A stretch of DNA of 30,989 nucleotides from an uncultured bacterium (GTDB lineage Bacteria; Cyanobacteriota; Vampirovibrionia; Gastranaerophilales; Gastranaerophilaceae). Numbering within the stretch: the first letter of the stretch is position 1; each line of letters starts with the position of its first letter. Below the pieces are notes generated by a model. The model was not told the DNA's origin. It worked only from the letters and a program-made list of their open reading frames with translations, and searched no databases. The stretch is taken from assembly GCA_902772945.1 (NCBI GenBank), contig CACYCU010000119.1, positions 1-30,989 on the forward strand, given 5' to 3'. The translations under genes were made by a program, and so were the position numbers. Below are positions 14,863-23,322 of the stretch, one piece after another.

Positions 14863-16345
14863 ATATGTGCGGTTTTATTATTGAATAACAAAATTCTTTT
14901 TCTCGACATTTTCCAAATATATTACAAAATTCAAAGTTATATGTTTCAAAAGTAATATTTTCTGATACATTTGGAACAAGTTCTTTGACAAAATTTTCTT
15001 TATCTTTAATTTTTGGTGAAATTATAATCAAAGCACCGGATTTTGATAAATCTTCTTGTTTAATCCAAGGGTTTTGGTGGCCGTATGTTTCCAAAATTAC
15101 TTTTGGATGCTGATTGTTGTATTGTCTGAATTGAAAAATATATTTTATGTCTCCTCCAACGTATTTTAATGGTGCATTGTTTGTATTTTCATTCCATATT
15201 GTATTAAAATCGTTCATAACTTTTTCAACAGGATAGAACATAATCTGTTTAGTCTGGACTAATGCAAATATCAATGTTGATAAGATGGATATTGACATAG
15301 CTGCATAAATCCATTTAACAAAAACTTTGAAAGTATTTGTATTAAATTCTATCGGGAAAAAGTAAAAAAGAGTAAGTCCTGTTGTGCAAACCATAATTGA
15401 ACCCCAAATAGAAGGGACTCTTTCTCCTGTAATCATACCCATAAGTCCTTGTGCAAGAATCGGAATGAAAAATATGAGTAATAAAAATATATTATCATTT
15501 TTGTTTTGGGATTTATTAAAACTTATATTTTTTGCTTGCAATGCTGTCATTAAAAATATAAAAATGCATCCGCCAGCAGCCATTAGTTGTCCTAAGATAA
15601 ATTTTATAGGGAAAAATATATGCCCAAGTTTTTCTAAAAATACTGGAACATTATTTGCATTCGCATGAGTCCTTTCAAGCATATAACCGAAAGAGAAAAA
15701 CTCGTTATTAAAAAGCCATATTATGTGAGGCAAAATTATAACTAAGCCGGATAATATAGCTATATACATTCCTTTTTGTTTGAATTTTTCTCTTTCGCAT
15801 AATACAAGATAAATACCGAGAGCCAAAAATAAAAATACAATTTGATATTTACCTAAAAATGCAAAACCTGAAGAAATTCCAAAAAGAATCCAATTTGATA
15901 ATCTATTTTCTTTAATAGATTTATAGAAATAATATATTACCATAGGCCATAGAGCCATAAGTAAAAAATTGCAATTAAAATTATCTATAAAATAATCGAA
16001 AGTATAATAATAACATCCTTCCAAAATCATTGCAGAAGCTATTGCTTTTTCGTTTGAAAGAAAAAATTTTGCCAATTTATATATAAATATAAATCCTGTC
16101 AAAATACACAATTGTCCCAACAGATAAACGAAAAAGTCGTGATTTCCTCCGAGATGATAAACCCCAGATGCAAGCCAGCCTGACAGAGGAGGATGTTTGT
16201 TAGTTCCAAAGCTTATTAACTCTCCCCAAGATATTGCTTCCATAGTATCTATTGATGGAACGTATCGTATTGTTGAAATTAGTGACCACAAAATTGTGTT
16301 AATTAATAAAAAAATGTAAAATAATTTGTTTTCTTTTTTTTCCAT
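14861..16345 (-). CDS. Second PMT-like (GT39-type) membrane glycosyltransferase
   Basis: With the ATG at 16345 the protein has 494 residues; a TTG at 16363 would extend it back into the promoter and is rejected. It has roughly ten membrane helices. After the first helix comes the acidic loop SIDTMEAISWGE, followed by TNKHPPLSGW, the PMT_2-family pattern for polyprenyl-phosphate-sugar-dependent transferases. The C-terminal ~100 residues are soluble and probably extracytoplasmic. It differs clearly from the ArnT-like protein at 5912-7558, so it probably has another donor or acceptor. There is no Shine-Dalgarno site. A TATAAT lies six bases before the ATG, and the pfp terminator lies directly upstream. 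Confidence 0.87.
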   Translation of the reverse strand: MEKKENKLFYIFLLINTILWSLISTIRYVPSIDTMEAISWGELISFGTNKHPPLSGWLASGVYHLGGNHDFFVYLLGQLCILTGFIFIYKLAKFFLSNEKAIASAMILEGCYYYTFDYFIDNFNCNFLLMALWPMVIYYFYKSIKENRLSNWILFGISSGFAFLGKYQIVFLFLALGIYLVLCEREKFKQKGMYIAILSGLVIILPHIIWLFNNEFFSFGYMLERTHANANNVPVFLEKLGHIFFPIKFILGQLMAAGGCIFIFLMTALQAKNISFNKSQNKNDNIFLLLIFFIPILAQGLMGMITGERVPSIWGSIMVCTTGLTLFYFFPIEFNTNTFKVFVKWIYAAMSISILSTLIFALVQTKQIMFYPVEKVMNDFNTIWNENTNNAPLKYVGGDIKYIFQFRQYNNQHPKVILETYGHQNPWIKQEDLSKSGALIIISPKIKDKENFVKELVPNVSENITFETYNFEFCNIFGKCREKEFCYSIIKPHI

Positions 16346-16351
16346 AAAATA

Positions 16352-16357
16352 ATTATA
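16352..16357 (-). promoter_or_regulatory. Putative -10 box for a leaderless glycosyltransferase mRNA
   Basis: On the minus strand TATAAT (16357-16352) is followed by TATTTT and the ATG at 16345. No convincing -35 is seen: the 17-bp position falls within the loop and arm of the pfp terminator. Promoter activity is uncertain. Confidence 0.45.
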
Positions 16358-16360
16358 TAA

Positions 16361-16391
16361 CAAAAAACAACCTCATAAAGAGGTTGTTTTT
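16361..16391 (-). terminator. Intrinsic terminator of pfp
   Basis: AAAAACAACCTC and GAGGTTGTTTTT form a perfect 12-bp stem (16363-16374 with 16380-16391) with a 5-nt loop. Read on the minus strand it ends in a T run, 17 bases after the pfp stop. Confidence 0.88.
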
Positions 16392-16407
16392 GTTATATTT
16401 TGAATTA

Positions 16408-18090
16408 TTAAACACTTGCCAGTTGTTTTGATCTTTCAAGTTGGAGTGTTCTTGTTGTAATATCGCAAACACTTGATGGACCAAAATATTGTATAGCACC
16501 GGGGAACAAGTATCTGTCATTCATAGCCCAATCTTCTCTGTTGTCTTGTAATTGTTTGAACACAGGACCGTCAAGTTTTACAAGAGCTTTTTGAATAACA
16601 GGTTTCATTTCGCCATGGCGTTTTTCCATATTCATCATCATAGTAAGAGGGATTCCGCCTGCAATCCATTCGGATGCGGGTGCAGTAAGATTTCTTACTG
16701 AAGATAAATATCCTGTCAAACCAAAGTTGATTAAAGCAAAAGCATTGTAACCAAGTGAATAGCAATAATCAGCATCAAAGTTTGATGGGAACGCACATCT
16801 TCCTTCGTATCCGAAGAAATGAGATTGTGCAGAGAATTTACCGACATATTCGCCTTGTAATTTTAATTCATTCAATTTTGATGAAATCATTTCGATTAAC
16901 AATTTTTCAGTTTCAATTTTAGAAACTTGAACGTTTCCGTGCGGATCTCGATCTGCAAGCAATTGTTCTTTTATAATTGAAGGAAGTGAGTTGTATACTG
17001 ATGCATTGTTGTCATCAAGTCTTCTTTCAACAATTTCAAATTTTTCACGAACAGATGTTGCATTTACAAATGAAGGATCTGATTCTAATTCAGCCATTAT
17101 GTCATTCAAGTTAGAAATCATAGATTTCATTTCAGGAATAAATTCAATCAAACCTTCGGGAATTACTGCTATACCGAAGTTTTTGCCGTTTGCGGCACGT
17201 TTTACAATAATATCTGTCATGTAATTAATTATTGATGACAAAGACATTTTTTTACTTTCAACTTCTTCTGATATTAAAGTAATATTTGGTTGAGTTTGCA
17301 AAGCGGCTTCCAAAGCAACGTGAGAAGCAGATCTTCCCATAATTTTAATAAAGTGCCAATATTTTTTAGCTGAATTTGCATCACGTTGAATGTTTCCGAT
17401 TAGTTCCGCATAAGTTTTTGTAGCTGTATCAAAACCGAAAGAAATTTCGATTTGTTCATTTTTTAAGTCACCGTCAATTGTTTTAGGACATCCGATAACT
17501 TGAATACCTGTATTATTTTTTACAAACCATTCAGCAAGCAATGCTGCATTTGTATTTGAATCGTCGCCGCCGATAATTACAACAGCTGAGATATTCAATT
17601 TTTGGCAAACTTTTAAAGATTCTTGGAATTGATCTTCAGTTTCAAGTTTGGTTCTGCCTGAACCTATAATATCAAAACCTCCGGTGTTTCTGTATGCATC
17701 CATAAATTCATCTGTGAATTCAATATATTTGCCGTCAATAATTCCTGACGGACCGCCTAAGAAGCCGTACAATTTATTTTGAGAATTAGCGCTTTTTAAT
17801 GCATCATAAAGACCAGCAATTACGTTATGTCCTCCCGGTGCTTGTCCGCCTGAGAGAATAACGCCTACGTTTCTTACTGGTGAAGATGAAGAAGAACCGG
17901 TTGATTTAAATGTTACAACAGGTTTTCCGTATGTATTTTTAAACAATTCAGAAATCTGTTCTTGATCTCTAACAGATTGTGTTGCCGAACCTTCGGAAAT
18001 TTCAAGACTGTTAATACCGTTTGAAAGGCTTGAAGGAAGTTTCGGCTGATACTTTAATCTTTCGATTTGTAATGGTGAAAGTTTTTCCAT
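16408..18090 (-). CDS. pfp: Diphosphate-dependent 6-phosphofructokinase (long PPi-PFK)
   Basis: This enzyme interconverts fructose 6-phosphate and fructose 1,6-bisphosphate using pyrophosphate. The 560-residue length and features match the long plant/spirochaete-type PPi-PFK. Motifs include VILSGGQAPGGHN for phosphoryl-donor binding and GGDDSNTNA (174 on), where the second Asp (D177) blocks ATP and favours PPi. PKTIDGDLK (202-210) follows, with K203 and the catalytic base D206. MGRSASHVALE and EGRCAFPSNFD for sugar-phosphate binding are also present. The reaction is reversible and saves ATP, fitting a fermentative lifestyle. AAGGAAGAG precedes the ATG; a promoter lies near 18130-18157 and a terminator at 16361-16391, so it is monocistronic. 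Confidence 0.95.
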   Translation of the reverse strand: MEKLSPLQIERLKYQPKLPSSLSNGINSLEISEGSATQSVRDQEQISELFKNTYGKPVVTFKSTGSSSSSPVRNVGVILSGGQAPGGHNVIAGLYDALKSANSQNKLYGFLGGPSGIIDGKYIEFTDEFMDAYRNTGGFDIIGSGRTKLETEDQFQESLKVCQKLNISAVVIIGGDDSNTNAALLAEWFVKNNTGIQVIGCPKTIDGDLKNEQIEISFGFDTATKTYAELIGNIQRDANSAKKYWHFIKIMGRSASHVALEAALQTQPNITLISEEVESKKMSLSSIINYMTDIIVKRAANGKNFGIAVIPEGLIEFIPEMKSMISNLNDIMAELESDPSFVNATSVREKFEIVERRLDDNNASVYNSLPSIIKEQLLADRDPHGNVQVSKIETEKLLIEMISSKLNELKLQGEYVGKFSAQSHFFGYEGRCAFPSNFDADYCYSLGYNAFALINFGLTGYLSSVRNLTAPASEWIAGGIPLTMMMNMEKRHGEMKPVIQKALVKLDGPVFKQLQDNREDWAMNDRYLFPGAIQYFGPSSVCDITTRTLQLERSKQLASV

Positions 18091-18129
18091 ATTTCTCTTC
18101 CTTATATTAAGTAATACTATTACGGCTAT

Positions 18130-18157
18130 ATTGTACTATAAAAATAATCAGAACCAA
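18130..18157 (-). promoter_or_regulatory. Putative pfp promoter
   Basis: Minus strand TTGGTT (18157-18152), 16-bp spacer, TACAAT (18135-18130). The leader contains a near-perfect dyad GTAATA-G-TATTAC (18123-18111 on the minus strand) between the promoter and the ribosome-binding site. Confidence 0.55.
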
Positions 18158-18267
18158 CAAAAATATTTAATTTTAAAGTGTGAAGAAATGTAACAACATG
18201 TCTAAAACTCCTAAAGTTTCTTGAAAAAATGCCGATTAACATAATAAGGAAACAAAGGGATAATATT

Positions 18268-18759
18268 ATGGAAATCAACGCACAGTACAAATTAGGTATC
18301 GATAGAAGCACTTTACAGCAGGTTTCACAAGAAATTTTGAAACGTGCTGCAGAAAAAAACAGTCAGTATAATACAAATGTTTCTACTGTAAATAACATTT
18401 TCAGACCTGCTGATATTGGTATTGATCTTTATCAGGGAAATGTTGATACGAAAATTGCGCGTCAAGTTGCTATGAACAATTCCGGATTGCAAATTCAATT
18501 GAATCAAGACGTTATGAAATCAATTCAATATTTGAATTCTCAAGCTGCGCAAAACAATGTACAAAAAAACGTTGAAGGAAAAATCACAGTAGCGCTAAAT
18601 GAAGGTGTTGGAAATACTCAAAGATTTGAATCAGCACACAAGTTTAACAGTATCGTAAGCCTAGCTGCAGGAAAAGACAAAAACGGTTCTGCACCGTCAT
18701 ACAAAGGTGAATTTTTGTTTATCAAAAAAGAAGAAAAAGATAAAGAGATTGTAGCTTAA
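18268..18759 (+). CDS. Unknown 163-residue Asn/Gln-rich protein
   Basis: I do not recognise this protein. ATG 18268 is favoured by AAGGGA seven bases upstream; an ATG at 18229 lacks a ribosome-binding site. The product starts MEINAQYKLGIDRSTLQQ, is hydrophilic and rich in Asn, Gln, Val and Lys, and ends in a charged tail KKEEKDKEIVA. There is no signal peptide, membrane helix or cysteine. Predicted helices alternate with polar stretches. Its stop overlaps the stop of the convergent ABC ATPase gene by three bases within TTAA, and no terminator separates them. Function is unknown; codon use looks like that of neighbouring genes. Confidence 0.75.
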   Translation: MEINAQYKLGIDRSTLQQVSQEILKRAAEKNSQYNTNVSTVNNIFRPADIGIDLYQGNVDTKIARQVAMNNSGLQIQLNQDVMKSIQYLNSQAAQNNVQKNVEGKITVALNEGVGNTQRFESAHKFNSIVSLAAGKDKNGSAPSYKGEFLFIKKEEKDKEIVA

Positions 18760-19697
18760 GATATATTCCTCATATAACACGCATATAGATGTTCCGTTCC
18801 GGTAAGGGGCGGAACATTTTGTTTGCAGATATCTTCGCATTCTTTACATCTTGGGTGAAATCTGCAGCCTGAAATTTTTTGCTGAATAGAAGGCGGTTGA
18901 CCGTTAATAGTTTCCAAGATTGAATCCCTGTTTGAAGGCAGCGATCTCAAGAGGGCTTGTGAGTATGGATGCAGCGGATTTTTGAAAAAATCTTGCGAAG
19001 TTGCGCTTTCAACAATTCTGCCAGAATACATTACTGAAATATTATCCGCATTTTCTCCTACCAGTGCCAAATCGTGTGTAATAAGGAGTATTGCAGTTTT
19101 TGATTTAATTTCATTTAACAGGTTCATAATTTGTGCTTGTATTGTTACATCCAACGCTGTTGTTGGTTCATCTGCTATTAATATTTCTGCGTTACAAGCA
19201 AGTGCCATAGCAATAATTGCACGTTGTTTCATTCCTCCGGAAAATTCATGAGGATAAGACTTCATTCTCTCTGAGGCACAAGGAATTTGAACTGCATCTA
19301 ATGCTTCAACAGCTTTTTTATACGCTTTTTCACCTTGCAAATTTTGGTGAATTTTTATAACTTCTAAAAGCTGATCGCCTACTGTATACAGCGGGTTAAG
19401 CGAAGTCATAGGATCTTGCGGAATTAGTGCTATTTTTGCGCCTCTTAATTTGTTTATATTTTTGTTCTTTAATAAATCTTCACCGTTATAGATTATTTGT
19501 CCGCCGGTTATTTTTGCAGTTTTGGGTAAAAGCTGAAGAATGCTCATGGCACTAATTGATTTGCCACAGCCTGATTCTCCGACCAATGCGTGAATTTTTC
19601 CTTTTTCCAGGGAATATGAAACATCAAACAAGGCTTGGCAAAAGCCTTCTTCAAGATTAAATCCCAGATTCAAATTTTTGACTTCTAATATTGGCAT
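18756..19697 (-). CDS. Opp/Dpp-type peptide ABC transporter ATPase
   Basis: ATG 19697 gives 313 residues; the TTG at 19733 upstream is part of the predicted -35 box and is rejected. The nucleotide-binding domain shows Walker A GESGCGKS (40-47), Q-loop Q94 in LIPQDPMTSLNPLYTVGDQL, signature SGGMKQR (153-159), Walker B ILIADEP (172-178) and switch His208. The C terminus has the oligo_HPY extension with PLHPYSQALL and GCRFHPRC, with cysteines at 278, 284, 287, 291 and 307. These mark the DppD/OppD branch that powers import of di- or oligopeptides or nickel. No permease, partner ATPase or binding protein adjoins it, so the rest of the transporter must be elsewhere. Confidence 0.92.
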   Translation of the reverse strand: MPILEVKNLNLGFNLEEGFCQALFDVSYSLEKGKIHALVGESGCGKSISAMSILQLLPKTAKITGGQIIYNGEDLLKNKNINKLRGAKIALIPQDPMTSLNPLYTVGDQLLEVIKIHQNLQGEKAYKKAVEALDAVQIPCASERMKSYPHEFSGGMKQRAIIAMALACNAEILIADEPTTALDVTIQAQIMNLLNEIKSKTAILLITHDLALVGENADNISVMYSGRIVESATSQDFFKNPLHPYSQALLRSLPSNRDSILETINGQPPSIQQKISGCRFHPRCKECEDICKQNVPPLTGTEHLYACYMRNIS

Positions 19698-19703
19698 AAC
19701 TAT

Positions 19704-19733
19704 AGTATATGTCTTTTTGTACCAATAAGGCAA
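19704..19733 (-). promoter_or_regulatory. Promoter placing the start site at the ABC ATPase ATG
   Basis: Minus strand TTGCCT (19733-19728), 18-bp spacer, TATACT (19709-19704), six bases, ATG 19697. The -35 box is the same hexamer as at the histidine kinase promoter. No Shine-Dalgarno site exists. Confidence 0.7.
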
Positions 19734-19751
19734 TAGGGAAACAGGAGGGTT

Positions 19752-19777
19752 TTAACAAATTTGTTAACAAATGTTAA
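19752..19777. promoter_or_regulatory. Operator-like array of TTAACA half-sites
   Basis: A perfect 16-bp palindrome TTAACAAATTTGTTAA (19752-19767) overlaps a second dyad TTAACA-AA-TGTTAA (19764-19777). It lies 19 bases beyond the ABC ATPase -35 box, in the divergent region shared with the 575-residue protein gene, and could bind a dimeric regulator. Confidence 0.6.
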
Positions 19778-19929
19778 GGAAGTTTTTAAATCTTATAAAC
19801 CCTTATTATAAAAGGATTTAAATATCATGCAAAAAACTTTGTGCACATGAGTTTAGGCAATTTTTAAAACAAAAAATTTTTTATAAAAGCATAGGGGATA
19901 TTACAATTTTATATTTGAAAGGGGAAATT

Positions 19930-21657
19930 ATGGGAATTTCAGGAGTTGAAAGATTAAATGGTGTTAGTCAAACATCTTCACAAGCAGCAGACCAACCACG
20001 GGTTTATGCTACAAAGCCAAGAACTATTTTTGACCAAGAATCAAGAGAAAAAGCAGAATATGATGTAAGAGTAGATTACTACAGACAAAGACTTGATGGT
20101 GACTTGAATATTTCTGATAAAGAAATTAAAGAAGCTGCTGAACGTTATGTAGAAGATAAAAAAGTTCAAGAAGATTTTGAAAATACTGAACTCTTTATGG
20201 ATAAAGAAAAATACAAAGCTGCTGAAAAAGCAAGAAAAGCTGAAAGAAAGAAACTTATAGAACAATACAGAGCAGAAGGCTTATCAAAAAGAGAAGCAGC
20301 AGACAAAGCTGATGCACAACTGGTAGAAAACAAATATCTTAAAAAAGGACTAAGAATATTTGGTGTAAGAATTGCCGGCGGTCGTCCGAGAAAAGCTGTT
20401 GAAAAAATGATGGCTGATTCTCAAATGCAAGCAAAGATTACTGATGAAAATGGTGAATTTTCAAGTGATAAAACAAAAGATGTTTTATTAGGTGTTTCAA
20501 ATTTCAACAATGGTGATTCAAAACACGCAAGAGAAGCACTTGGTGCATCAAAACAAAAAATATCACATGAAGAATATAACGATTACGTTGAAGAAGTCAT
20601 TTCAGAGACAAAATGCGATGCAGAAACTGCAAAAAAATTATTGAAAAAGCATGGGATAGCAGAGCCTCAAGCTGACTATGTCAACCAAAAAACAAATCAC
20701 AGAATCAGTGTTAATGAAAGTGAAGCCGCATCTAAAAAATTGGAACAAGACGGTGTGGATATTTCAGCAAGACAGCTTAGACGATTGGGTAAAAAGGCTA
20801 ATTTGAGCGTTGAAGGTGATAAAGCTCCATACATAAAAGCAGCTACAGCAACAGCATTGGCTTATGCAGGACATGAATTGATTCCGCCAATTGTAAGCAA
20901 ATCAGGTTCAGCATCAAGTTCAGCATCAGAAGCTATTGCAAAGAATGGAGGAGCAGAAGCAGGAGCTGAAGCAGCCGGTTACGGCGCAGCAGGTGCATCT
21001 GCTAAAGTAAGAGTCGGTGGATTTGCAGGAGCTTTAGGATTCTTATTCGGTGGCGCAAGAGAAAAAGATCATGTAATTCCTGAACTCAAGTATAATAAAA
21101 AACCGGAAACACCTGAAAAACCGGTAAAACCGGAGAAACCGGTAAAACCTGAAACACCTGAGAAACCTGAAAAACCGGATGTTTGTGTTCCGCAAAAAGA
21201 CGAAGTTACAGAAACTGTACAAGTTAAAAATGAAACTTGCCCTGTAATTTTAAAGAAAGGTCAAACTCTATACGACGCTGCTCGTGACAGATTAGGAAAT
21301 ACAGTAATGGTAAATGGAAAACCTGCAGACAGTAATCCGTCTCAAACTCATAGATTAACAACTGCTATTAAAGCATCATACGGATTGAGACCTTCAGAAG
21401 CTGATTATGCTCGTACTGAATGGAATTTCCCAACAGAATTTGAAGGAAAACAACTTGACTGTGATGCAACAATACACGGAACAGGAAGATATGTTGGAAA
21501 AGCAAATCTAAAGAACAACAAAAAAGGTAATTACACAGAACAAACTCATCAAGAACAAAGAAACAATTTCATAATCAGAGATTGTAACGGTAATGAAATC
21601 TACAGAGATACAAATAGACAAAGACGTGATGAAATGTTTGATTCATTAACAAAATAA
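19930..21657 (+). CDS. Unknown 575-residue protein with Ala/Gly tract and Pro-Glu-Lys linker
   Basis: ATG 19930 with AAAGGGGA upstream is chosen over TTG 19915. The N-terminal ~130 residues are highly charged and helical (EKARKAERKKLIEQYRAEG). The middle is helical and polar. An Ala/Gly/Ser-rich mildly hydrophobic tract lies around 300-375 (ending GFAGALGFLFGGA), then a PEKPVKPEKPVKPETPEKP linker (about 392-417). The C-terminal domain begins CPVILKKGQTLYDAARDRLG, faintly like a LysM start, and contains TAIKASYGLRPSEADYARTEWNFPTEF. There is no signal peptide. The linker resembles those of envelope proteins, but location and role are unknown. It ends at a strong terminator. The ~230-base upstream region holds the TTAACA array. 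Confidence 0.8.
   Translation: MGISGVERLNGVSQTSSQAADQPRVYATKPRTIFDQESREKAEYDVRVDYYRQRLDGDLNISDKEIKEAAERYVEDKKVQEDFENTELFMDKEKYKAAEKARKAERKKLIEQYRAEGLSKREAADKADAQLVENKYLKKGLRIFGVRIAGGRPRKAVEKMMADSQMQAKITDENGEFSSDKTKDVLLGVSNFNNGDSKHAREALGASKQKISHEEYNDYVEEVISETKCDAETAKKLLKKHGIAEPQADYVNQKTNHRISVNESEAASKKLEQDGVDISARQLRRLGKKANLSVEGDKAPYIKAATATALAYAGHELIPPIVSKSGSASSSASEAIAKNGGAEAGAEAAGYGAAGASAKVRVGGFAGALGFLFGGAREKDHVIPELKYNKKPETPEKPVKPEKPVKPETPEKPEKPDVCVPQKDEVTETVQVKNETCPVILKKGQTLYDAARDRLGNTVMVNGKPADSNPSQTHRLTTAIKASYGLRPSEADYARTEWNFPTEFEGKQLDCDATIHGTGRYVGKANLKNNKKGNYTEQTHQEQRNNFIIRDCNGNEIYRDTNRQRRDEMFDSLTK
21102..21180 (+). repeat. Degenerate in-gene repeat encoding Pro-Glu/Val-Lys
   Basis: Repeated units such as CCGGAAACACCTGAAAAA and CCGGTAAAA encode PETPEK and PVK alternations. 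The ACCGGT-containing units are nearly identical and could vary in copy number between strains by slippage. Confidence 0.7.
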
Positions 21658-21676
21658 TAGTGTAAGATATCATATA

Positions 21677-21704
21677 AAAAGTCCCTCAATCAAGAGGGAC
21701 TTTT
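21677..21704. terminator. Bidirectional intrinsic terminator
   Basis: AAAAGTCCCTC (21677-21687) and GAGGGACTTTT (21694-21704) form a perfect 11-bp stem with a 6-nt loop, between the 575-residue protein gene and ispE. The ispE stop codon (21686) lies inside the stem. Confidence 0.9.
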
Positions 21705-22489
21705 CTTATGCCAAAATTTACAGCTTTATGATTATTAAAAATTTCATATCCGTCAAGCGGCTCAAAATTTCTATCGATTTCAAAATAAGTTGAACCTGAG
21801 CCTGACATCATTGAATTCGGATATAAATTTTTAATTTTTTGAAGTTCTTTATAATCATCAATTATTGCCCATTCAAGGTCGTTTTTATAATCTTTACGGT
21901 TGTTATGATTTTGGCTATTTTGTTTTTCAGAAAATTTTGTATATGCCTCTTTTGCGCTTATTCCAAGATTTTTTGGCTTTATTAGAGAAAGTTTAAATTC
22001 CTCAAACGGCAGCGGCTCGATAATTTCTCCTCTGCCTTTAGTCATCAATCTTCCGCCTTCAAGACATACATTCAAATCAGAACCCAATTGAGCGCATAAT
22101 TTGTGAAGTTCTGCTTTGCTAAGAGGTTTATCAAACAGTTCATTCAAACCCAAAAGAGTTCCTGCAGCATCTGTACTTCCACCAGCCAAGCCGGCTGCAA
22201 TAGGGATATGTTTTTCTATATAGATTGAAAATTTTCCTGTTTTTTGAGTTCTATCACAAAATAATTTTGCAGCTTTGTATACAAGATTTTTTTCATTATA
22301 TGGAATTTCTGTACTGTTGCCTGACAATATGATTTCAGAAGTTTTAGAAGGTTCTTTTTCTATTATCAAATAATCAAACAGATCTATTGTTTGCATTATG
22401 CTTTCAATATTATGGAAACCGTCTGGGCGTTTGCCTGTAACTTTAAGAGTCAAATTAACTTTTGCGGGGCATTGAATTTTAATTTTCAC
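21686..22489 (-). CDS. ispE: 4-diphosphocytidyl-2-C-methyl-D-erythritol kinase
   Basis: IspE phosphorylates CDP-methylerythritol in the non-mevalonate (MEP) isoprenoid pathway. The 267-residue GHMP kinase begins with CPAKVNLTL (K10 and N12 for substrate binding), has the RPDGFHNIESIMQTIDL stretch, and the ATP-binding motif PIAAGLAGGSTDAAG (96-110) including the catalytic Asp107. The MMSGSGSTYFEI motif is near the C terminus. The start is GTG 22489 with AGAGGTG upstream, 11 bases inside the 3' end of rsmA, so translation is coupled. The rsmA-ispE pairing is a common bacterial arrangement. Transcription ends at the terminator overlapping its stop. Confidence 0.95.
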   Translation of the reverse strand: MKIKIQCPAKVNLTLKVTGKRPDGFHNIESIMQTIDLFDYLIIEKEPSKTSEIILSGNSTEIPYNEKNLVYKAAKLFCDRTQKTGKFSIYIEKHIPIAAGLAGGSTDAAGTLLGLNELFDKPLSKAELHKLCAQLGSDLNVCLEGGRLMTKGRGEIIEPLPFEEFKLSLIKPKNLGISAKEAYTKFSEKQNSQNHNNRKDYKNDLEWAIIDDYKELQKIKNLYPNSMMSGSGSTYFEIDRNFEPLDGYEIFNNHKAVNFGIRKVPLD

Positions 22490-23315
22490 AAAGCACCTCT
22501 GATAATTTCCCGAAAGTTTCTATTGAAAGCTTTTCGCCTCGAATGTTTTCATCCAATCCTAATGATTGTAATGCAGATTGAACTTTTTCTTTATTAAACC
22601 CTGCTGACACCAAGCAATTTTTGATATTTTTTCTTCGTTGAGCGAATGCACCTTTTATAACTTTTCTAAAATGTGTATAATCAGCAAGCTCAAGCAGCGG
22701 TTTTTCTCTTACTACAAGTTTTACAAGAGCGGAATTAACTTTGGGTGCAGGGAAAAATGAACGTCTGCCGACAAGTTTCATTATTTTTACGTCTGCCCAA
22801 AATTGTGAAAGTATTGTCAAAAGTCCGTATTGCTTTGATGGAGAATTTTCCGTTGCAACCATTCTTTTGGCCACTTCTTCTTGAACCATTAGCAAAATAT
22901 CAGTTATTTTATTACGATTTTTGTTGTCTAAATCATCAATTTCACCAAGCAAATGTGCCAAAATCGGACTGGTTATATAATATGGTATATTTGCAACAAT
23001 TTTAATTTTACCTTCAGAAAGGCCTGACAAATCTTGTTTTAAAATATCATTATGTATAATTTCTAAATTTGGAGCATTTAGTTTCTCAAGCTCTTTTATT
23101 GCTTCTTCATCTAATTCAATTGCAATAACTTTTTTTGCGTGTTTGATTAGCTGTTCTGTTACAAATCCTACGCCCGGTCCGATTTCTATAACAGTATCAT
23201 CAGGTTTTATATCAGCGAAATCAATTATGTCTGATATTGTTTGACCGTCTATCAAAAAATTTTGCCCAAGACGTTTTTTTGTTCTGAAATATTTTGCTCG
23301 TTCGAAGTAGTTCAT
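22479..23315 (-). CDS. rsmA: 16S rRNA A1518/A1519 dimethyltransferase
   Basis: RsmA/KsgA dimethylates two adjacent adenines in 16S rRNA helix 45 during small-subunit maturation. Starting from ATG 23315 the protein has 278 residues: MNYFERAKYFRTKKRLGQNFLID. SAM motif I is VIEIGPGVGFVTEQL, the acidic motif II is IAIELDEEA, and the catalytic motif IV is NIPYYITSP. The C-terminal domain carries the family FFPAPKVNSALV and FAQRRKNIKNCL stretches. An upstream GTG at 23339 would include the -10 box and is rejected. There is no Shine-Dalgarno site. It is divergent from gshA and overlaps ispE by 11 bases. Confidence 0.95.
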   Translation of the reverse strand: MNYFERAKYFRTKKRLGQNFLIDGQTISDIIDFADIKPDDTVIEIGPGVGFVTEQLIKHAKKVIAIELDEEAIKELEKLNAPNLEIIHNDILKQDLSGLSEGKIKIVANIPYYITSPILAHLLGEIDDLDNKNRNKITDILLMVQEEVAKRMVATENSPSKQYGLLTILSQFWADVKIMKLVGRRSFFPAPKVNSALVKLVVREKPLLELADYTHFRKVIKGAFAQRRKNIKNCLVSAGFNKEKVQSALQSLGLDENIRGEKLSIETFGKLSEVLCEN

Positions 23316-23322
23316 CTTAACT

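Noticed and set aside
19697..19733. Upstream TTG start for the ABC ATPase (12 extra residues)
   Set aside because: The TTG is the -35 hexamer TTGCCT of a good promoter; the extension MPYWYKKTYTIV has no ribosome-binding site and is not typical of the family.
19810..19860. Short leader peptide (ATG CAA AAA ACT ...) upstream of the 575-residue protein gene
   Set aside because: Only seven codons, poor ribosome-binding site spacing and no attenuator structure nearby.
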